From positions 186,001 to 250,000 of the forward strand of contig JAOSJO010000012.1 in assembly GCA_027494055.1 (NCBI GenBank): DNA of 64,000 nt, given 5' to 3'. The notes under the pieces are model-generated. The model made no database searches. It saw only the letters and a program-made list of their open reading frames with translations, and was not told the DNA's origin. The DNA comes from Anaerolineae bacterium (GTDB lineage Bacteria; Chloroflexota; Anaerolineae; Aggregatilineales; JAFGMM01). Of this stretch, positions 38,499 through 46,328 are shown piece after piece. Both the position numbers and the translations under genes were made by a program. Every line of letters starts with the position of its first letter. Position 1 is the first letter of the stretch.

Positions 38499-39323
38499 AT
38501 GAAGGGCAACCTCAAAGACTTCAGCACGACCCAGCTTTTCAACCTGGTCAACCTGGCGCGCAAGACCGGCACGCTATACCTCGCACAAGAGAACGGCAAT
38601 AGGGCGAGTATCTCGTTCCGAGAGGGGAAATTAATCCACGCGCAGGTCGGCGAGCGCAACGGCCACCTTGCACACGTGTTGCACCGCGCCGGGAAGCTGT
38701 CAGACGACCAAGTCCGCATCATCCGCGAGCGCGCCGGCACGACCGGCGACAAGCAACTGGGCCTGTTGCTCATCAACGCCGGGTACGTCACACAGTCAGA
38801 CATTGTACAGAGCATCCAGAAGTACACCCTTGACGTTGTTTACGGCATCCTGACGTGGAACGACGGGATGTTCCGCTTCGAAGACGGCGTCACGCCGCCG
38901 CCGGACCGCATCACCGTCCCCATCGACCTCGAAAATGTCATCATCGAGCACACGCGCAACCTGCGCGAGCTGGAACACCTTGAGCGCGAACTCCCCAACC
39001 TGGACTTTGCGCTCCGGTTCCCGGAACGGCCCGGCGCAAGCCTGCGCAACATCAACCTGAGCGTGGACGAGTGGAAGGTCGTCTCGTTCATCAATCCCAA
39101 GAACTCAATCCGGCAGATCGCACGCGCGAACAACATGACGGACATGCAGATTCGGCAGATCGTCTATGGCCTGTTGCAGGCGGGGCTGGTTGAATTGGTG
39201 CGCCCGCCCAGCGCCACCGTGCCGACTCAGGGCGGCGACCCGCGCCGGCGGCGCATGGCCGGGCAGCCGCAACTGAAAAAGACCGTCGTGAACAAATTAA
39301 TTGATCGCATTCGATCGCTATAA
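38499..39323 (+). CDS. DUF4388 (PATAN-like) domain protein
   Basis: About 274 residues from ATG 38499 (an upstream in-frame TTG at 38469 is less likely). The N-terminal DUF4388 domain reads MKGNLKDFSTTQLFNLVNLA, KTGTLYLAQENG and FREGKLIHAQVG. A helical part (GDKQLGLLLINAGYVTQSDI) and a winged-helix-like end (DEWKVVSFINPKNSIRQIAR, MTDMQIRQIVYGLLQAGLVE) follow. Proteins of this kind are typical partners of small GTPases and roadblock proteins in polarity or signalling circuits. Here the next gene, 42 bases on, is such a GTPase. The exact role is unknown. Confidence 0.87.
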   Translation: MKGNLKDFSTTQLFNLVNLARKTGTLYLAQENGNRASISFREGKLIHAQVGERNGHLAHVLHRAGKLSDDQVRIIRERAGTTGDKQLGLLLINAGYVTQSDIVQSIQKYTLDVVYGILTWNDGMFRFEDGVTPPPDRITVPIDLENVIIEHTRNLRELEHLERELPNLDFALRFPERPGASLRNINLSVDEWKVVSFINPKNSIRQIARANNMTDMQIRQIVYGLLQAGLVELVRPPSATVPTQGGDPRRRRMAGQPQLKKTVVNKLIDRIRSL

Positions 39324-39365
39324 TTATCTGGCGCGGCCTTAGCCTACCTGGAAGAGCGAGAGCTT

Positions 39366-39895
39366 ATGCAAACCGTCAAGATGGTCATCACCGGCCCGTT
39401 CAGTTCGGGAAAGACCGAATTCATCCGCTCCATCAGCGAGATCGAGGTCGTCACGACCGAGCGCGACATCACCACAGAGGCGGAACGTGTCAAGGACCAG
39501 ACCACGGTGGCGATGGACTTCGGGCGCATCACCGTTGACGACGACCTGGTTCTCTACCTGTTCGGCACGCCCGGCCAGCGCCGCTTCGATTTCATGTGGG
39601 AGATCCTCTCGGAGGCATGTTGGGCTTCGTGGTGATGGTGGACAGCGCAAAACCCGAAACCTTCCGTGAAGCCAAGAGCATCCTGGAGACCTTCCGCGCC
39701 TACGCCCCCACCCCATACGTGGTGGCCGCCAACAAGCAGGACGTACCCGACGCCTGGGACCCTGGAGACCTCCGCATCGCGCTGCGCATCGAGGACAGCG
39801 TCAAGCTGCTGCCGTGCGTCGCCACCGATAAGGAAAGCGTCAAGAACGTCCTGCTCGAATTGCTTTACTCCATCCTCGAAGAGATGGAAACCTGA
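39366..39895 (+). CDS. Ras-like small GTPase, MglA/Rab-like bacterial type (frameshift near 39614)
   Basis: About 176 residues. The P-loop is GPFSSGKTEF (K16, T17); the switch II region has LYLFGTPGQRRFDFMW, and the guanine-recognition motif is ANKQD. One G is lost near 39614, after EILSE, and the frame resumes GMLGFVVMVDSAKPETFREA. The glycine in GTPG and the Gln after it match the family's hydrolysis region. It sits between the DUF4388 gene and a hydrolase gene on one strand, driven by the 38364 promoter. A membrane-recruited signalling switch is likely. Confidence 0.9.
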
Positions 39896-39965
39896 GCCAG
39901 CCCCGGCGCGCGCAGACAACTGGCGCGGTCGCGCCGACAACATCTCAGGGGGAGCGCCCACCACC

Positions 39966-40766
39966 GTGAGTTCAATCGTCACCGATCAAGGGATCGTTCA
40001 CTACGAAACATACGGGTCGGGAAGGCCCGTGTTGCTTCTCCATGGCTGGCTGGGGTCGTGGTCGCTGTGGCGCGAGACGATTCAGGTCCTGGGGCGCGAC
40101 TTCAGAACCTACGCGCTCGACTTCTGGGGCTTCGGCGAGAGCGGCGACAAGCGCGATAGCTTCGCCGTTGCGGACTTCATCGCGCTGGTGTCACAGTTCA
40201 TGAACCGGCTGGGCATCGTCAAAGCGCCGCTCGTCGGGCACTCGATGGGCGGGACCGTCTCGCTCGGCGTCGCGCTGGAGCATCCGGAGATGGTCGAAAA
40301 GGTCGTCGTGATCGGCTCGCCGATCAACGGCTCGTCGCTCAACCTCCTCCTCAAGCTGCTCGGGTTTCCCATCACCGGCTCTCTCGTGCGCAGTCCCATC
40401 GGCTATCCCCTGTTCAAGATGGGGATGCGCGCTTACGCGCCCTTCATGGCAAAAGACGCCGTCGGCGTGTGGAAGATGCTCATGCGCGACACGGATCAGA
40501 CCACCACGCAGTCTTTCTTCGAAAGCATCGGCACGCTCCGCAAGACAGACCTGCGGCCCCGCCTGGGCGAAATCCAGGTCCCGGTGCTCGGCATCTACGG
40601 CAAGAAAGACGTGATCGTCGATCCCAAACAGCACGACGTACTCGCCGCTGGCGTGGCGCATGCACAGATCGAACTACGGCCCGACTCCGGCCACTTCACC
40701 ATGCTCGACGAGCCGGAGTTCTTCGTCAACGCCGTGCGGAATTTCATCCTTGCCAACAACGCCTAA
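39966..40766 (+). CDS. Alpha/beta-fold hydrolase
   Basis: About 266 residues from GTG 39966, with GGGGGAG about 11 bases upstream. The oxyanion strand is VLLLHGWLGSWSLW, the nucleophile elbow GHSMGG, the acid VLGIYGKKDVIVDP, and the catalytic His DSGHFTMLDEP. The lid region between (KLLGFPITGSLVRSPIGYPL) is hydrophobic, suggesting a lipophilic ester or similar. It is the third gene of the DUF4388-GTPase transcript, with a gap of 70 bases. The family is too broad to name a substrate. Confidence 0.88.
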   Translation: MSSIVTDQGIVHYETYGSGRPVLLLHGWLGSWSLWRETIQVLGRDFRTYALDFWGFGESGDKRDSFAVADFIALVSQFMNRLGIVKAPLVGHSMGGTVSLGVALEHPEMVEKVVVIGSPINGSSLNLLLKLLGFPITGSLVRSPIGYPLFKMGMRAYAPFMAKDAVGVWKMLMRDTDQTTTQSFFESIGTLRKTDLRPRLGEIQVPVLGIYGKKDVIVDPKQHDVLAAGVAHAQIELRPDSGHFTMLDEPEFFVNAVRNFILANNA

Positions 40767-40911
40767 ACGATCACAAAATCGCGTAGCCCGGCTGTCTCGC
40801 TATCGCGCCACGCGACACGGGCAGGCAATCACGCGCGTATGACCCTGCGATCCTGACTCGCGTGCGCTGTTTGGACGGCGTGCGCCGCAAACGCCGGCGC
40901 GGAGGCCAGCC

Positions 40912-41646
40912 GTGACAATCTCACTTTCCATCACGCCGAAGCGCGTGACCCTTATCCTGACGCTGGTGATTGTATTCCTCGTCATCGCTACGGTCGTCGG
41001 ACAGTACGCTGATGACGTCCTGTCCGACGACAGCCCGCTTAAGCCGTTGAAAGTGCTGCGCATCTTTGCGCCCATTCGGGAAGACAGCGTTGGGACCTGG
41101 TTTGAGTCGGCGTTGTTTGCGCTTTGCGCAACACTGCTGGCGACCATCGGCTATGCCCGGAAACGAGAGACACCCTCAGCCTGGTGGCTGCATTGGACCG
41201 GGCTTTCGGGCATTTTCCTCATGCTCTCCATCGATGAAGTCGCCGGCGTCCACGAGCGACTTACCGAGCCAATGCGGCGCTTGCTCGATGCAGACGGGTT
41301 GCTGAGCTATGCCTGGGTGGTGCCGGGGGCCATCTTGGTGCTTATCCTTGCGGCGGTGTACCTGCGGTTCTTTGTCGCGCTGCCGCCTCAAACGCGGACG
41401 CTCTTTCTGGTTTCGGCGGTGCTGTTCGTCAGCGGAAGTCTCGGCGTGGAGATGTTGAGTGGCTGGTATGCCGATTCCTTCCCTGAGTCCGGCTTCGGGT
41501 ACGCCATGCTCCAGACAGTCGAGGAGACTGGCGAGCTAACCGGCCTGACCGTTTTCATCTATGCGCTGATGTCCTATATCCGCCGGCACATCGGGTCCGT
41601 GACCTGCCGCATCAGCTTCGAAGCGCCCGCGAAGGCAGCGGCCTGA
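40912..41646 (+). CDS. Integral membrane protein of unknown function
   Basis: A 244-residue protein beginning at a GTG. Six or so hydrophobic segments are visible (VTLILTLVIVFLVIATVVG, WFESALFALCATLLATIGYA, LSGIFLMLSIDEVAGVHERL, VVPGAILVLILAAVYLRFF, TLFLVSAVLFVSGSLGVEML, GELTGLTVFIYALMSYI). Three membrane-border segments are rich in acids and a His: SIDEVAGVHERL, GVEMLSGW and TVEETGEL. Such fixed acidic and His positions could bind a metal or carry protons. I recognise no named family. Confidence 0.7.
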   Translation: MTISLSITPKRVTLILTLVIVFLVIATVVGQYADDVLSDDSPLKPLKVLRIFAPIREDSVGTWFESALFALCATLLATIGYARKRETPSAWWLHWTGLSGIFLMLSIDEVAGVHERLTEPMRRLLDADGLLSYAWVVPGAILVLILAAVYLRFFVALPPQTRTLFLVSAVLFVSGSLGVEMLSGWYADSFPESGFGYAMLQTVEETGELTGLTVFIYALMSYIRRHIGSVTCRISFEAPAKAAA

Positions 41647-41697
41647 CCTCCGAGGGGCAACAGGGCGACCGCGCCGGGCGACCTGGCGCGATCCGGG

Positions 41698-41703
41698 TAT
41701 AAT
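41698..41703 (+). promoter_or_regulatory. -10 element TATAAT before the beta-helix/AAR-like pair
   Basis: TATAAT lies 50 bases before ATG 41754, with no clear -35 box. It is the only promoter-like site between the membrane-protein gene and this pair. Confidence 0.45.
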
Positions 41704-41753
41704 AGAAGTCAGGCGGCGCGCCCTGCGCCGGGAGTTGGACGAGGTAGGCGGAT

Positions 41754-43113
41754 ATGGCTAAGGTCGCCAGGCAAAGCGCGGGTGAGGTGCGCTGGCTGCG
41801 CATCGAAGACAAACGCCTGATTGCCCCTTTCAACGAGCGCGCCTTCGCGCTCAGCGTCATGAACAAGCCGCTCTCGCTGATCCAGCGCGACGCCGTTGAG
41901 GATGTCCTGGGCCGCGGCAGGTTCCGCGAGGGTGAGGCAATCGCCGCGCTGCACGCCGCGCCCCAAGACAGCACGCCCACCCTCGTCCACACCGACAGCC
42001 TGTTCTTCGACACGCCGTACCTGAAGGCCTTCTGGGCGGCGGCTTCGCGCCGCGACCGGCCCTGCCAGGCCGCGTTTCGCGCCGACGACCGCGCCTACTA
42101 CACCTATGCGGTCCCGCTGACGCGCAACCTCGTGCGCGACCGCCACCGGCGCGAGGGCGACATCTACCGCGTGCCGCTCTGGTACTTCCCGCGCGGGGTG
42201 CCGGCCAACTGGGACGGCTCGCAAGCCGATCCTATCGTCATCAGCAGCGACTATCGCGAGGTCGGCTACTACAGCGTCCCGGAATACATGTCGGTCGAGC
42301 TGGGCGACCTGGTGCACCTGCTGCCGATGCGCAGTATGCTCTCCATCGAGAGCTGGGCGCACGTCTACTACGCCAACGTGATCTTTGGCATCTTTGCCAT
42401 CGGCGGGCGCTTCGAAAAGCGCGCCAACGAAGCTGGCTCTTCCGGCTGCGCATCATGCTGCGCGCCATGCTCGAACAGACGCAGATGCTCTCCTGCTCCA
42501 AGCTGGTGCATATCGGGCGCGGCGCGCACATCGACCCTCCGTCGTCATCCAGGGTCCGGCCTACATCGGCGACAACGTGACCATCGAGGCCGGCTCGGTC
42601 ATCACCAACAGCATCCTCGGCAACAACACCAGCCTCGGCCAGAACTGCCAGGTGTTCCTCAGCGTGGTCGGTGAGGGTTCGTTCCTGCCCTTCCGCGCGT
42701 CGCTGTTCATGAGCGTGCTGATGGAAAACTCGATCATTGCGCAGAACTCGTGCCTGCAGATGTCGGTCGTGGGGCGGAACTCGTTCATCGGCGCGGGCAA
42801 CACCTTCACCGACTATCTCCTTATCCCCAAAGAACTCTTGACGATGGGGCCGGACGGCGCGCTTGAGCCGACCGGCCAGGTAGTGCTCGGCGGGTGCGTG
42901 GGGCATAACTGCCGTATCGGCTCCGGGCTGGTGGTCTACCCGGCGCGCATGATCGAGAGCGACGTGATCCTCACCGCCTCGCCAGATCGGCGCGTCATCA
43001 TGAAGAACATCAGCTACGAGGAGAGCGACCACCACAAGATGCCCAAGTACATCGCCGATCGCCATCCCCGGCTGTACGACCCCAGCGAGGATTCACTGCA
43101 AGAGTCATGGTAG
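41754..43113 (+). CDS. Protein with N-terminal unknown domain and left-handed beta-helix (two frameshifts)
   Basis: About 453 residues. The first 230 residues (VRWLRIEDKRLIAPFNERAF, TPTLVHTDSLFFDTPYLKAF, EVGYYSVPEYMSVELGDLVH) match no family I know. After shifts near 42432 and 42537, a hexapeptide-repeat helix begins at VHIGRGAHID and SVVIQGPAYIGDNVTIEAGS, later ILGNNTSLGQNCQVF, with long inserts (FLPFRASLFMSVLMENSIIA). The overall layout resembles GlmU-like proteins, but no nucleotidyl-transfer loop is visible. It overlaps the AAR-like gene by 7 bases, so the products probably work together, perhaps as an acyl or sugar transferase step. Confidence 0.75.
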
Positions 43114-44213
43114 AACCGCCGCACACGTTCGCCTTCATCATCCACCCCATCAACCCCAAGGCCGACGTGGCGCGCAAGTGGCCGTGGCTTGGCCGCCTGC
43201 TCAGCGAGCGGCAGATCGACTTCTTCTCGCACTTCTTCCCGCCTGTGTACATCTCCGAGATCACCGGCGTGCGCTCCGAAGCGACCGGCGTTGAGGCGCG
43301 CGGCTGGTTCATCGCCGCGCCCTACACGCCCCGGCGCATGTTGGAACTGCCCGTAGACGCGGTCTACAAGAAGATCATCGCGTGCGGGCGCATGGCCGAA
43401 CGGTTCGGCGCGCGCATCCTGGGGCTGGGAGCGTTCACCTCGGTGGTGGGCGACGCCGGCGTGACCATCGCGCGCGTGCTCGACGTCCCGGTCACCACCG
43501 GCGACAGCTACACGGTGCACATTGCGGTCGCCTCGATCCGCGAGGCGGCGCGCGTGATGGGCATCTCCCTGGAGGGGGCGACGGCGGCGGTCATCGGCGC
43601 GACCGGCTCGATTGGCGCTGCGTGCGCGGAACTCCTCGCGCGCGAAGTGCCCGACCTGCTGCTGATTGGACGCCGGCCCGAAGCGCTGGAGGCCGTCCGC
43701 GCGCGCTGCGAGGGCCGTCGCGCGCGCCTGCGCACCTCGCTTGAGGTGAACGACATCCGCGAGGCCGACCTCATCCTCACCGTGAGCAGCGCGATTGGCC
43801 CGCTGATCAATCCGGCGCAGCTCAGGCCGGGCGCAGTGGTCTGCGACGTGGCCCGCCCGCGCGACGTGGCCGCGAGCGTGGCGCAGGCGCGCGATGATGT
43901 GTTCGTCTACGACGGAGGGATCGTCGAAGTGCCCGGTCCGGTGGACTTCCACTTCGATTTCGGCTTCCCGCCCGGCATGGCCTACGCCTGCATGGCCGAG
44001 ACGATGGCGCTCGCGCTCGAAGGCCGCTTCGAGGATTACACGCTGGGCAAGACGATTCAGGTCGAGCAGGTGGACGAGATCGCCGGCATCGCCGCGCGCC
44101 ACGGCTTCCGGCTCAACGGGTTCCGCAGCTTCGAGCGCGACGTGACCGACGCACAGATCGCGCGCGTCCGCGAATGTGCGGCCCAGAAGCGGCGGTCATC
44201 GTCAGGCCGTTGA
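43107..44213 (+). CDS. Acyl-ACP reductase-like (AAR) short-chain dehydrogenase-fold enzyme
   Basis: A 368-residue intact protein. DEITGV-like SEITGVRSEATGVEARGWFI, RMAERFGARILGLGAFTSVV, TTGDSYTVHIAVASIREAAR, the Rossmann loop VIGATGSIGAACAELLAREV, and AYACMAETMALALEGRFEDY, then VDEIAGIAARHGF, follow the order of cyanobacterial long-chain acyl-ACP reductases. The Cys in ACMAE is residue 295, at the site of the catalytic thioester Cys of those enzymes. They reduce fatty acyl-ACP or acyl-CoA to aldehydes with NADPH. No aldehyde-deformylating oxygenase is nearby. It could also be mis-annotated as a shikimate-dehydrogenase-like protein. Family assignment is from recalled sequence, unsearched. Confidence 0.78.
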   Translation: MVEPPHTFAFIIHPINPKADVARKWPWLGRLLSERQIDFFSHFFPPVYISEITGVRSEATGVEARGWFIAAPYTPRRMLELPVDAVYKKIIACGRMAERFGARILGLGAFTSVVGDAGVTIARVLDVPVTTGDSYTVHIAVASIREAARVMGISLEGATAAVIGATGSIGAACAELLAREVPDLLLIGRRPEALEAVRARCEGRRARLRTSLEVNDIREADLILTVSSAIGPLINPAQLRPGAVVCDVARPRDVAASVAQARDDVFVYDGGIVEVPGPVDFHFDFGFPPGMAYACMAETMALALEGRFEDYTLGKTIQVEQVDEIAGIAARHGFRLNGFRSFERDVTDAQIARVRECAAQKRRSSSGR

Positions 44214-44348
44214 GGGCGCATCGCAGGCCGGCCTTGTTGGCAGCAGGTCCCCGCGAGCCTGATACATTTTGACAAACCAATCCGGTAGTCGCCGGTCGTC
44301 TCGCGGTCCCGAACGGTTCACTCCAGGCGCGTGATGTTGCGTTTTCCG

Positions 44349-44430
44349 TGGCCCACCGACTGAATTCAGCGGGTAATCGTCGCCGATAGCGATGATTGCT
44401 ACGAAATTAGCCCGCGACTTCAGTCGCGGG
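44349..44430. repeat. Paired-hairpin repeat, BIME-like (family 2, copy B)
   Basis: Second copy of the unit at 5671-5751. The right hairpin CCCGCGAC TTCA GTCGCGGG (44411-44430) is identical, and TAATCGTCGCCGA is shared. The left hairpin is degenerate here (CCGACTGAATTCAGCGGG). It is placed between two genes, consistent with a mobile or recombinational origin. Confidence 0.8.
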
Positions 44431-44490
44431 GTTAGAGAAGAATGCACATTATCAGAGCAATTCCTTAAGGTGCATGAGCGCGCGACGCGC

Positions 44491-44519
44491 TTGTTTGTCA
44501 GGTGCAATTAACCTATAAT
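44491..44519 (+). promoter_or_regulatory. Promoter of the first PPC-like gene
   Basis: TTGTTT (44491-44496), a 17-base spacer and TATAAT (44514-44519), 50 bases before the ATG at 44570. Confidence 0.7.
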
Positions 44520-44569
44520 TCCCCCCTCAGTGCATGAAACAATCACTTAGCCAAAGGACAGGAGGCACA

Positions 44570-45349
44570 ATGACAGGCGCGAAATACAGGCTTGGAGTTG
44601 GGTTGGCGATCCTTACTGTGACAGCGGCGTGCCTGAGCGCCCTTCCCGCGCTGGGCGCGCCCCCGCTGCAAGAGGCGACCCCCATCGGCTACGGCGAGAC
44701 TATCGCCGGCGAGATCACCGACAGCGGCTTCGAACAGGTTTATACCCTCAACGGCACGGCGGGAGACGTGGTCGCGATCACAGTCACCAGCACCGACGAG
44801 AACTACCTGGATGGCTACCTGATCGTCCAGGACAGCTCAGGGGCGATCCTGGCCGAAATCGACGATGTGTTCGGCCTCGACCCCTTCTACATGGCCGCAC
44901 TTGAGGCGGACGGCGCGTACACGATCATCGTTACCCGCATGGGCGGACGGACCGGTAGCAGCACCGGCGCCTACGAACTGTCGGTCGATCTGGTGTCGCT
45001 GGCAGCGTGGGAGACGCCCGCGGCGCTCGCGCTCAACGAGCCGGAGGAGTCGCGCGCTTACGTTATCTTCGAAGCCGAGGAAGGACAGACTGCGACGCTA
45101 AGCTACCAGGTCGTCTCCGGGGACCTCCGCCCCGACCTCAAGGTTTCGCATTTTGGGTATGACGACTTCTGGGAGGAATCGCGCTACGACGAGGTGCTCT
45201 TGCTCCAAAGCACGCTGATCTCCGGGGCGACCTTAACGGTCGAGTTCCCCGCCGCCGGCCTGTACACCGTCTCCGTTGAACGCCCCTGGACAGACTGGGA
45301 AGGGCTGCCGGGTACGTTCGAGGTTATGCTTTCGGCGTCTGCCGAATAG
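44570..45349 (+). CDS. Secreted PPC-like domain protein, paralog 1
   Basis: About 259 residues from ATG 44570, which has a perfect AGGAGG four bases upstream. A signal peptide (VGLAILTVTAACLSALPALG) precedes a beta-rich body. The body resembles a pre-peptidase C-terminal (PPC) domain: YGETIAGEITDSGFEQVYTL, AGDVVAITVTST, DGYLIVQDSSGAILAEIDDV, DGAYTIIVTRMGGRTG. A second, weaker copy of this fold may form the C-terminal half. A close paralog follows at 45491. Each has its own promoter and terminator. PPC domains help secretion or fold extracellular enzymes; here they stand alone, so the role is open. Confidence 0.82.
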   Translation: MTGAKYRLGVGLAILTVTAACLSALPALGAPPLQEATPIGYGETIAGEITDSGFEQVYTLNGTAGDVVAITVTSTDENYLDGYLIVQDSSGAILAEIDDVFGLDPFYMAALEADGAYTIIVTRMGGRTGSSTGAYELSVDLVSLAAWETPAALALNEPEESRAYVIFEAEEGQTATLSYQVVSGDLRPDLKVSHFGYDDFWEESRYDEVLLLQSTLISGATLTVEFPAAGLYTVSVERPWTDWEGLPGTFEVMLSASAE

Positions 45350-45371
45350 ATCCGTCCTTCTCGAACCGCCC

Positions 45372-45403
45372 AACACCCCTCCTGCAGGAGGGGTGTTTCG
45401 TTT
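45372..45403 (+). terminator. Rho-independent terminator of PPC-like gene 1
   Basis: A 12-base stem AACACCCCTCCT/AGGAGGGGTGTT (45372-45383/45386-45397) followed by TTTCGTTT, 22 bases after the stop. Confidence 0.9.
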
Positions 45404-45444
45404 CGAGCGCGGCTTTCAGCTTTTCCCCTGCCCAGCAGTTGATA

Positions 45445-45450
45445 TATAAT
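45445..45450 (+). promoter_or_regulatory. -10 element TATAAT of PPC-like gene 2
   Basis: TATAAT within GATATATAATTC, 41 bases before ATG 45491; the -35 region (about 45422) is poor. Confidence 0.55.
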
Positions 45451-45490
45451 TCCGATTGCGCCTTTCTTCACCAATCAAGGGGTTTAGGCT

Positions 45491-46270
45491 ATGCTTCGGA
45501 TCCGTCGGAGACTCGCGGCTGCGTTTGTCGTGCTCTTGGTCCTCTCCGCGTGGGTGACGGCCCTGCCCGCAGGCGCTGCGCCACCTCTACAAGAAGACAA
45601 CGTCATCGCCTACGGAGAAGTCAAGAGCGGGGAAATCACCGACCGCGCGTTCGAACAGGAGTGGACCTTCGAAGGCGAGGCTGGGGACATCGTCGGCATC
45701 TCGGTGAAATGCGACGGCTTTTCTGGCTACGTGATCATGCTGGACAGCGAGGCCGAAGTGATTGCCGAGATCGACGCTTTCACCGCGTTCGACTATCAAG
45801 TGAGCCAGTTCTACGTCATGGAGTTGCCGGCCGACGGCGCCTACACCGTCATCGTCACGCGCCAGGGCGGGCGGACAGGCACCGGCACGGGAAGCTACGA
45901 GCTTCAGCTTGACGAGGCGACGCCCCTGGTATGGGGTGTTCCGGCAACGCTCACCTTTGATCCAAAGGAACACGCAGTGGTCTACTCTGTGTTCAGGACC
46001 GATGCAGCGCAGGAAATCCAGCTTGACTACAGCGTGATCTCCGGGGAGTTTCGGCCTGAGGTGACGGTCGTTCAGCCCATTATCAACGACCGGGGCACCG
46101 CAGAACTGAAGAAGCTGTGCACTGCCTACGGGGAGTTCCTTACCGCAGGGAAGCTGATGGTTGCGCTGCCGGAAGAGGGGCTGTACGTGATAACGATTGA
46201 CCCGGCCTGGGGCAGCACCTCGCCGCAGGCAGCCAGCGCGTATGAAGTCACCATCAGCCCAGCCGAGTAG
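45491..46270 (+). CDS. Secreted PPC-like domain protein, paralog 2
   Basis: A 259-residue intact paralog of the preceding gene. A signal peptide (LAAAFVVLLVLSAWVTALPA) and the mature start APPLQEDNVIAYGEVKSGEI parallel APPLQEATPIGYGETIAGEI of paralog 1. Shared segments are GEAGDIVGISV, DGAYTVIVTRQGGRTGTGTG and a closing AYEVTISPAE. The middle and C-terminal parts have diverged (LTAGKLMVALPEEGLYVITI), pointing to an old tandem duplication. It has its own -10 box and a hairpin terminator. Function unknown; extracellular location is likely. Confidence 0.82.
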   Translation: MLRIRRRLAAAFVVLLVLSAWVTALPAGAAPPLQEDNVIAYGEVKSGEITDRAFEQEWTFEGEAGDIVGISVKCDGFSGYVIMLDSEAEVIAEIDAFTAFDYQVSQFYVMELPADGAYTVIVTRQGGRTGTGTGSYELQLDEATPLVWGVPATLTFDPKEHAVVYSVFRTDAAQEIQLDYSVISGEFRPEVTVVQPIINDRGTAELKKLCTAYGEFLTAGKLMVALPEEGLYVITIDPAWGSTSPQAASAYEVTISPAE

Positions 46271-46297
46271 GCCAGGCTGGCGCAACAGGGATGCTAT

Positions 46298-46328
46298 CGC
46301 CCCTCCGGTCGGAGGGGCGCTTCATTTC
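46298..46328 (+). terminator. Rho-independent terminator of PPC-like gene 2
   Basis: A 9-base stem CGCCCCTCC/GGAGGGGCG (46298-46306/46311-46319) with GGTC loop and CTTCATTT tail, 28 bases after the stop. It also borders the stop of the convergent metalloprotease gene. Confidence 0.8.

Larger units (their letters stand above)
44214..44569. other. Gene-free stretch with a paired-hairpin repeat and a promoter
   Basis: A 356-base gap between the AAR-like gene and the first PPC-like gene. It contains the family 2 repeat copy B (44349-44430) and a promoter (44491-44519). Nothing else was recognised. Confidence 0.5.

Noticed and set aside
39666-39965. N-terminal extension of the alpha/beta hydrolase back to 39666
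   Set aside because: The extension overlaps the GTPase gene in another frame and is Pro/Ser-rich. The hydrolase fold starts at SSIVTDQGIVHYETYGSG after the GTG at 39966.
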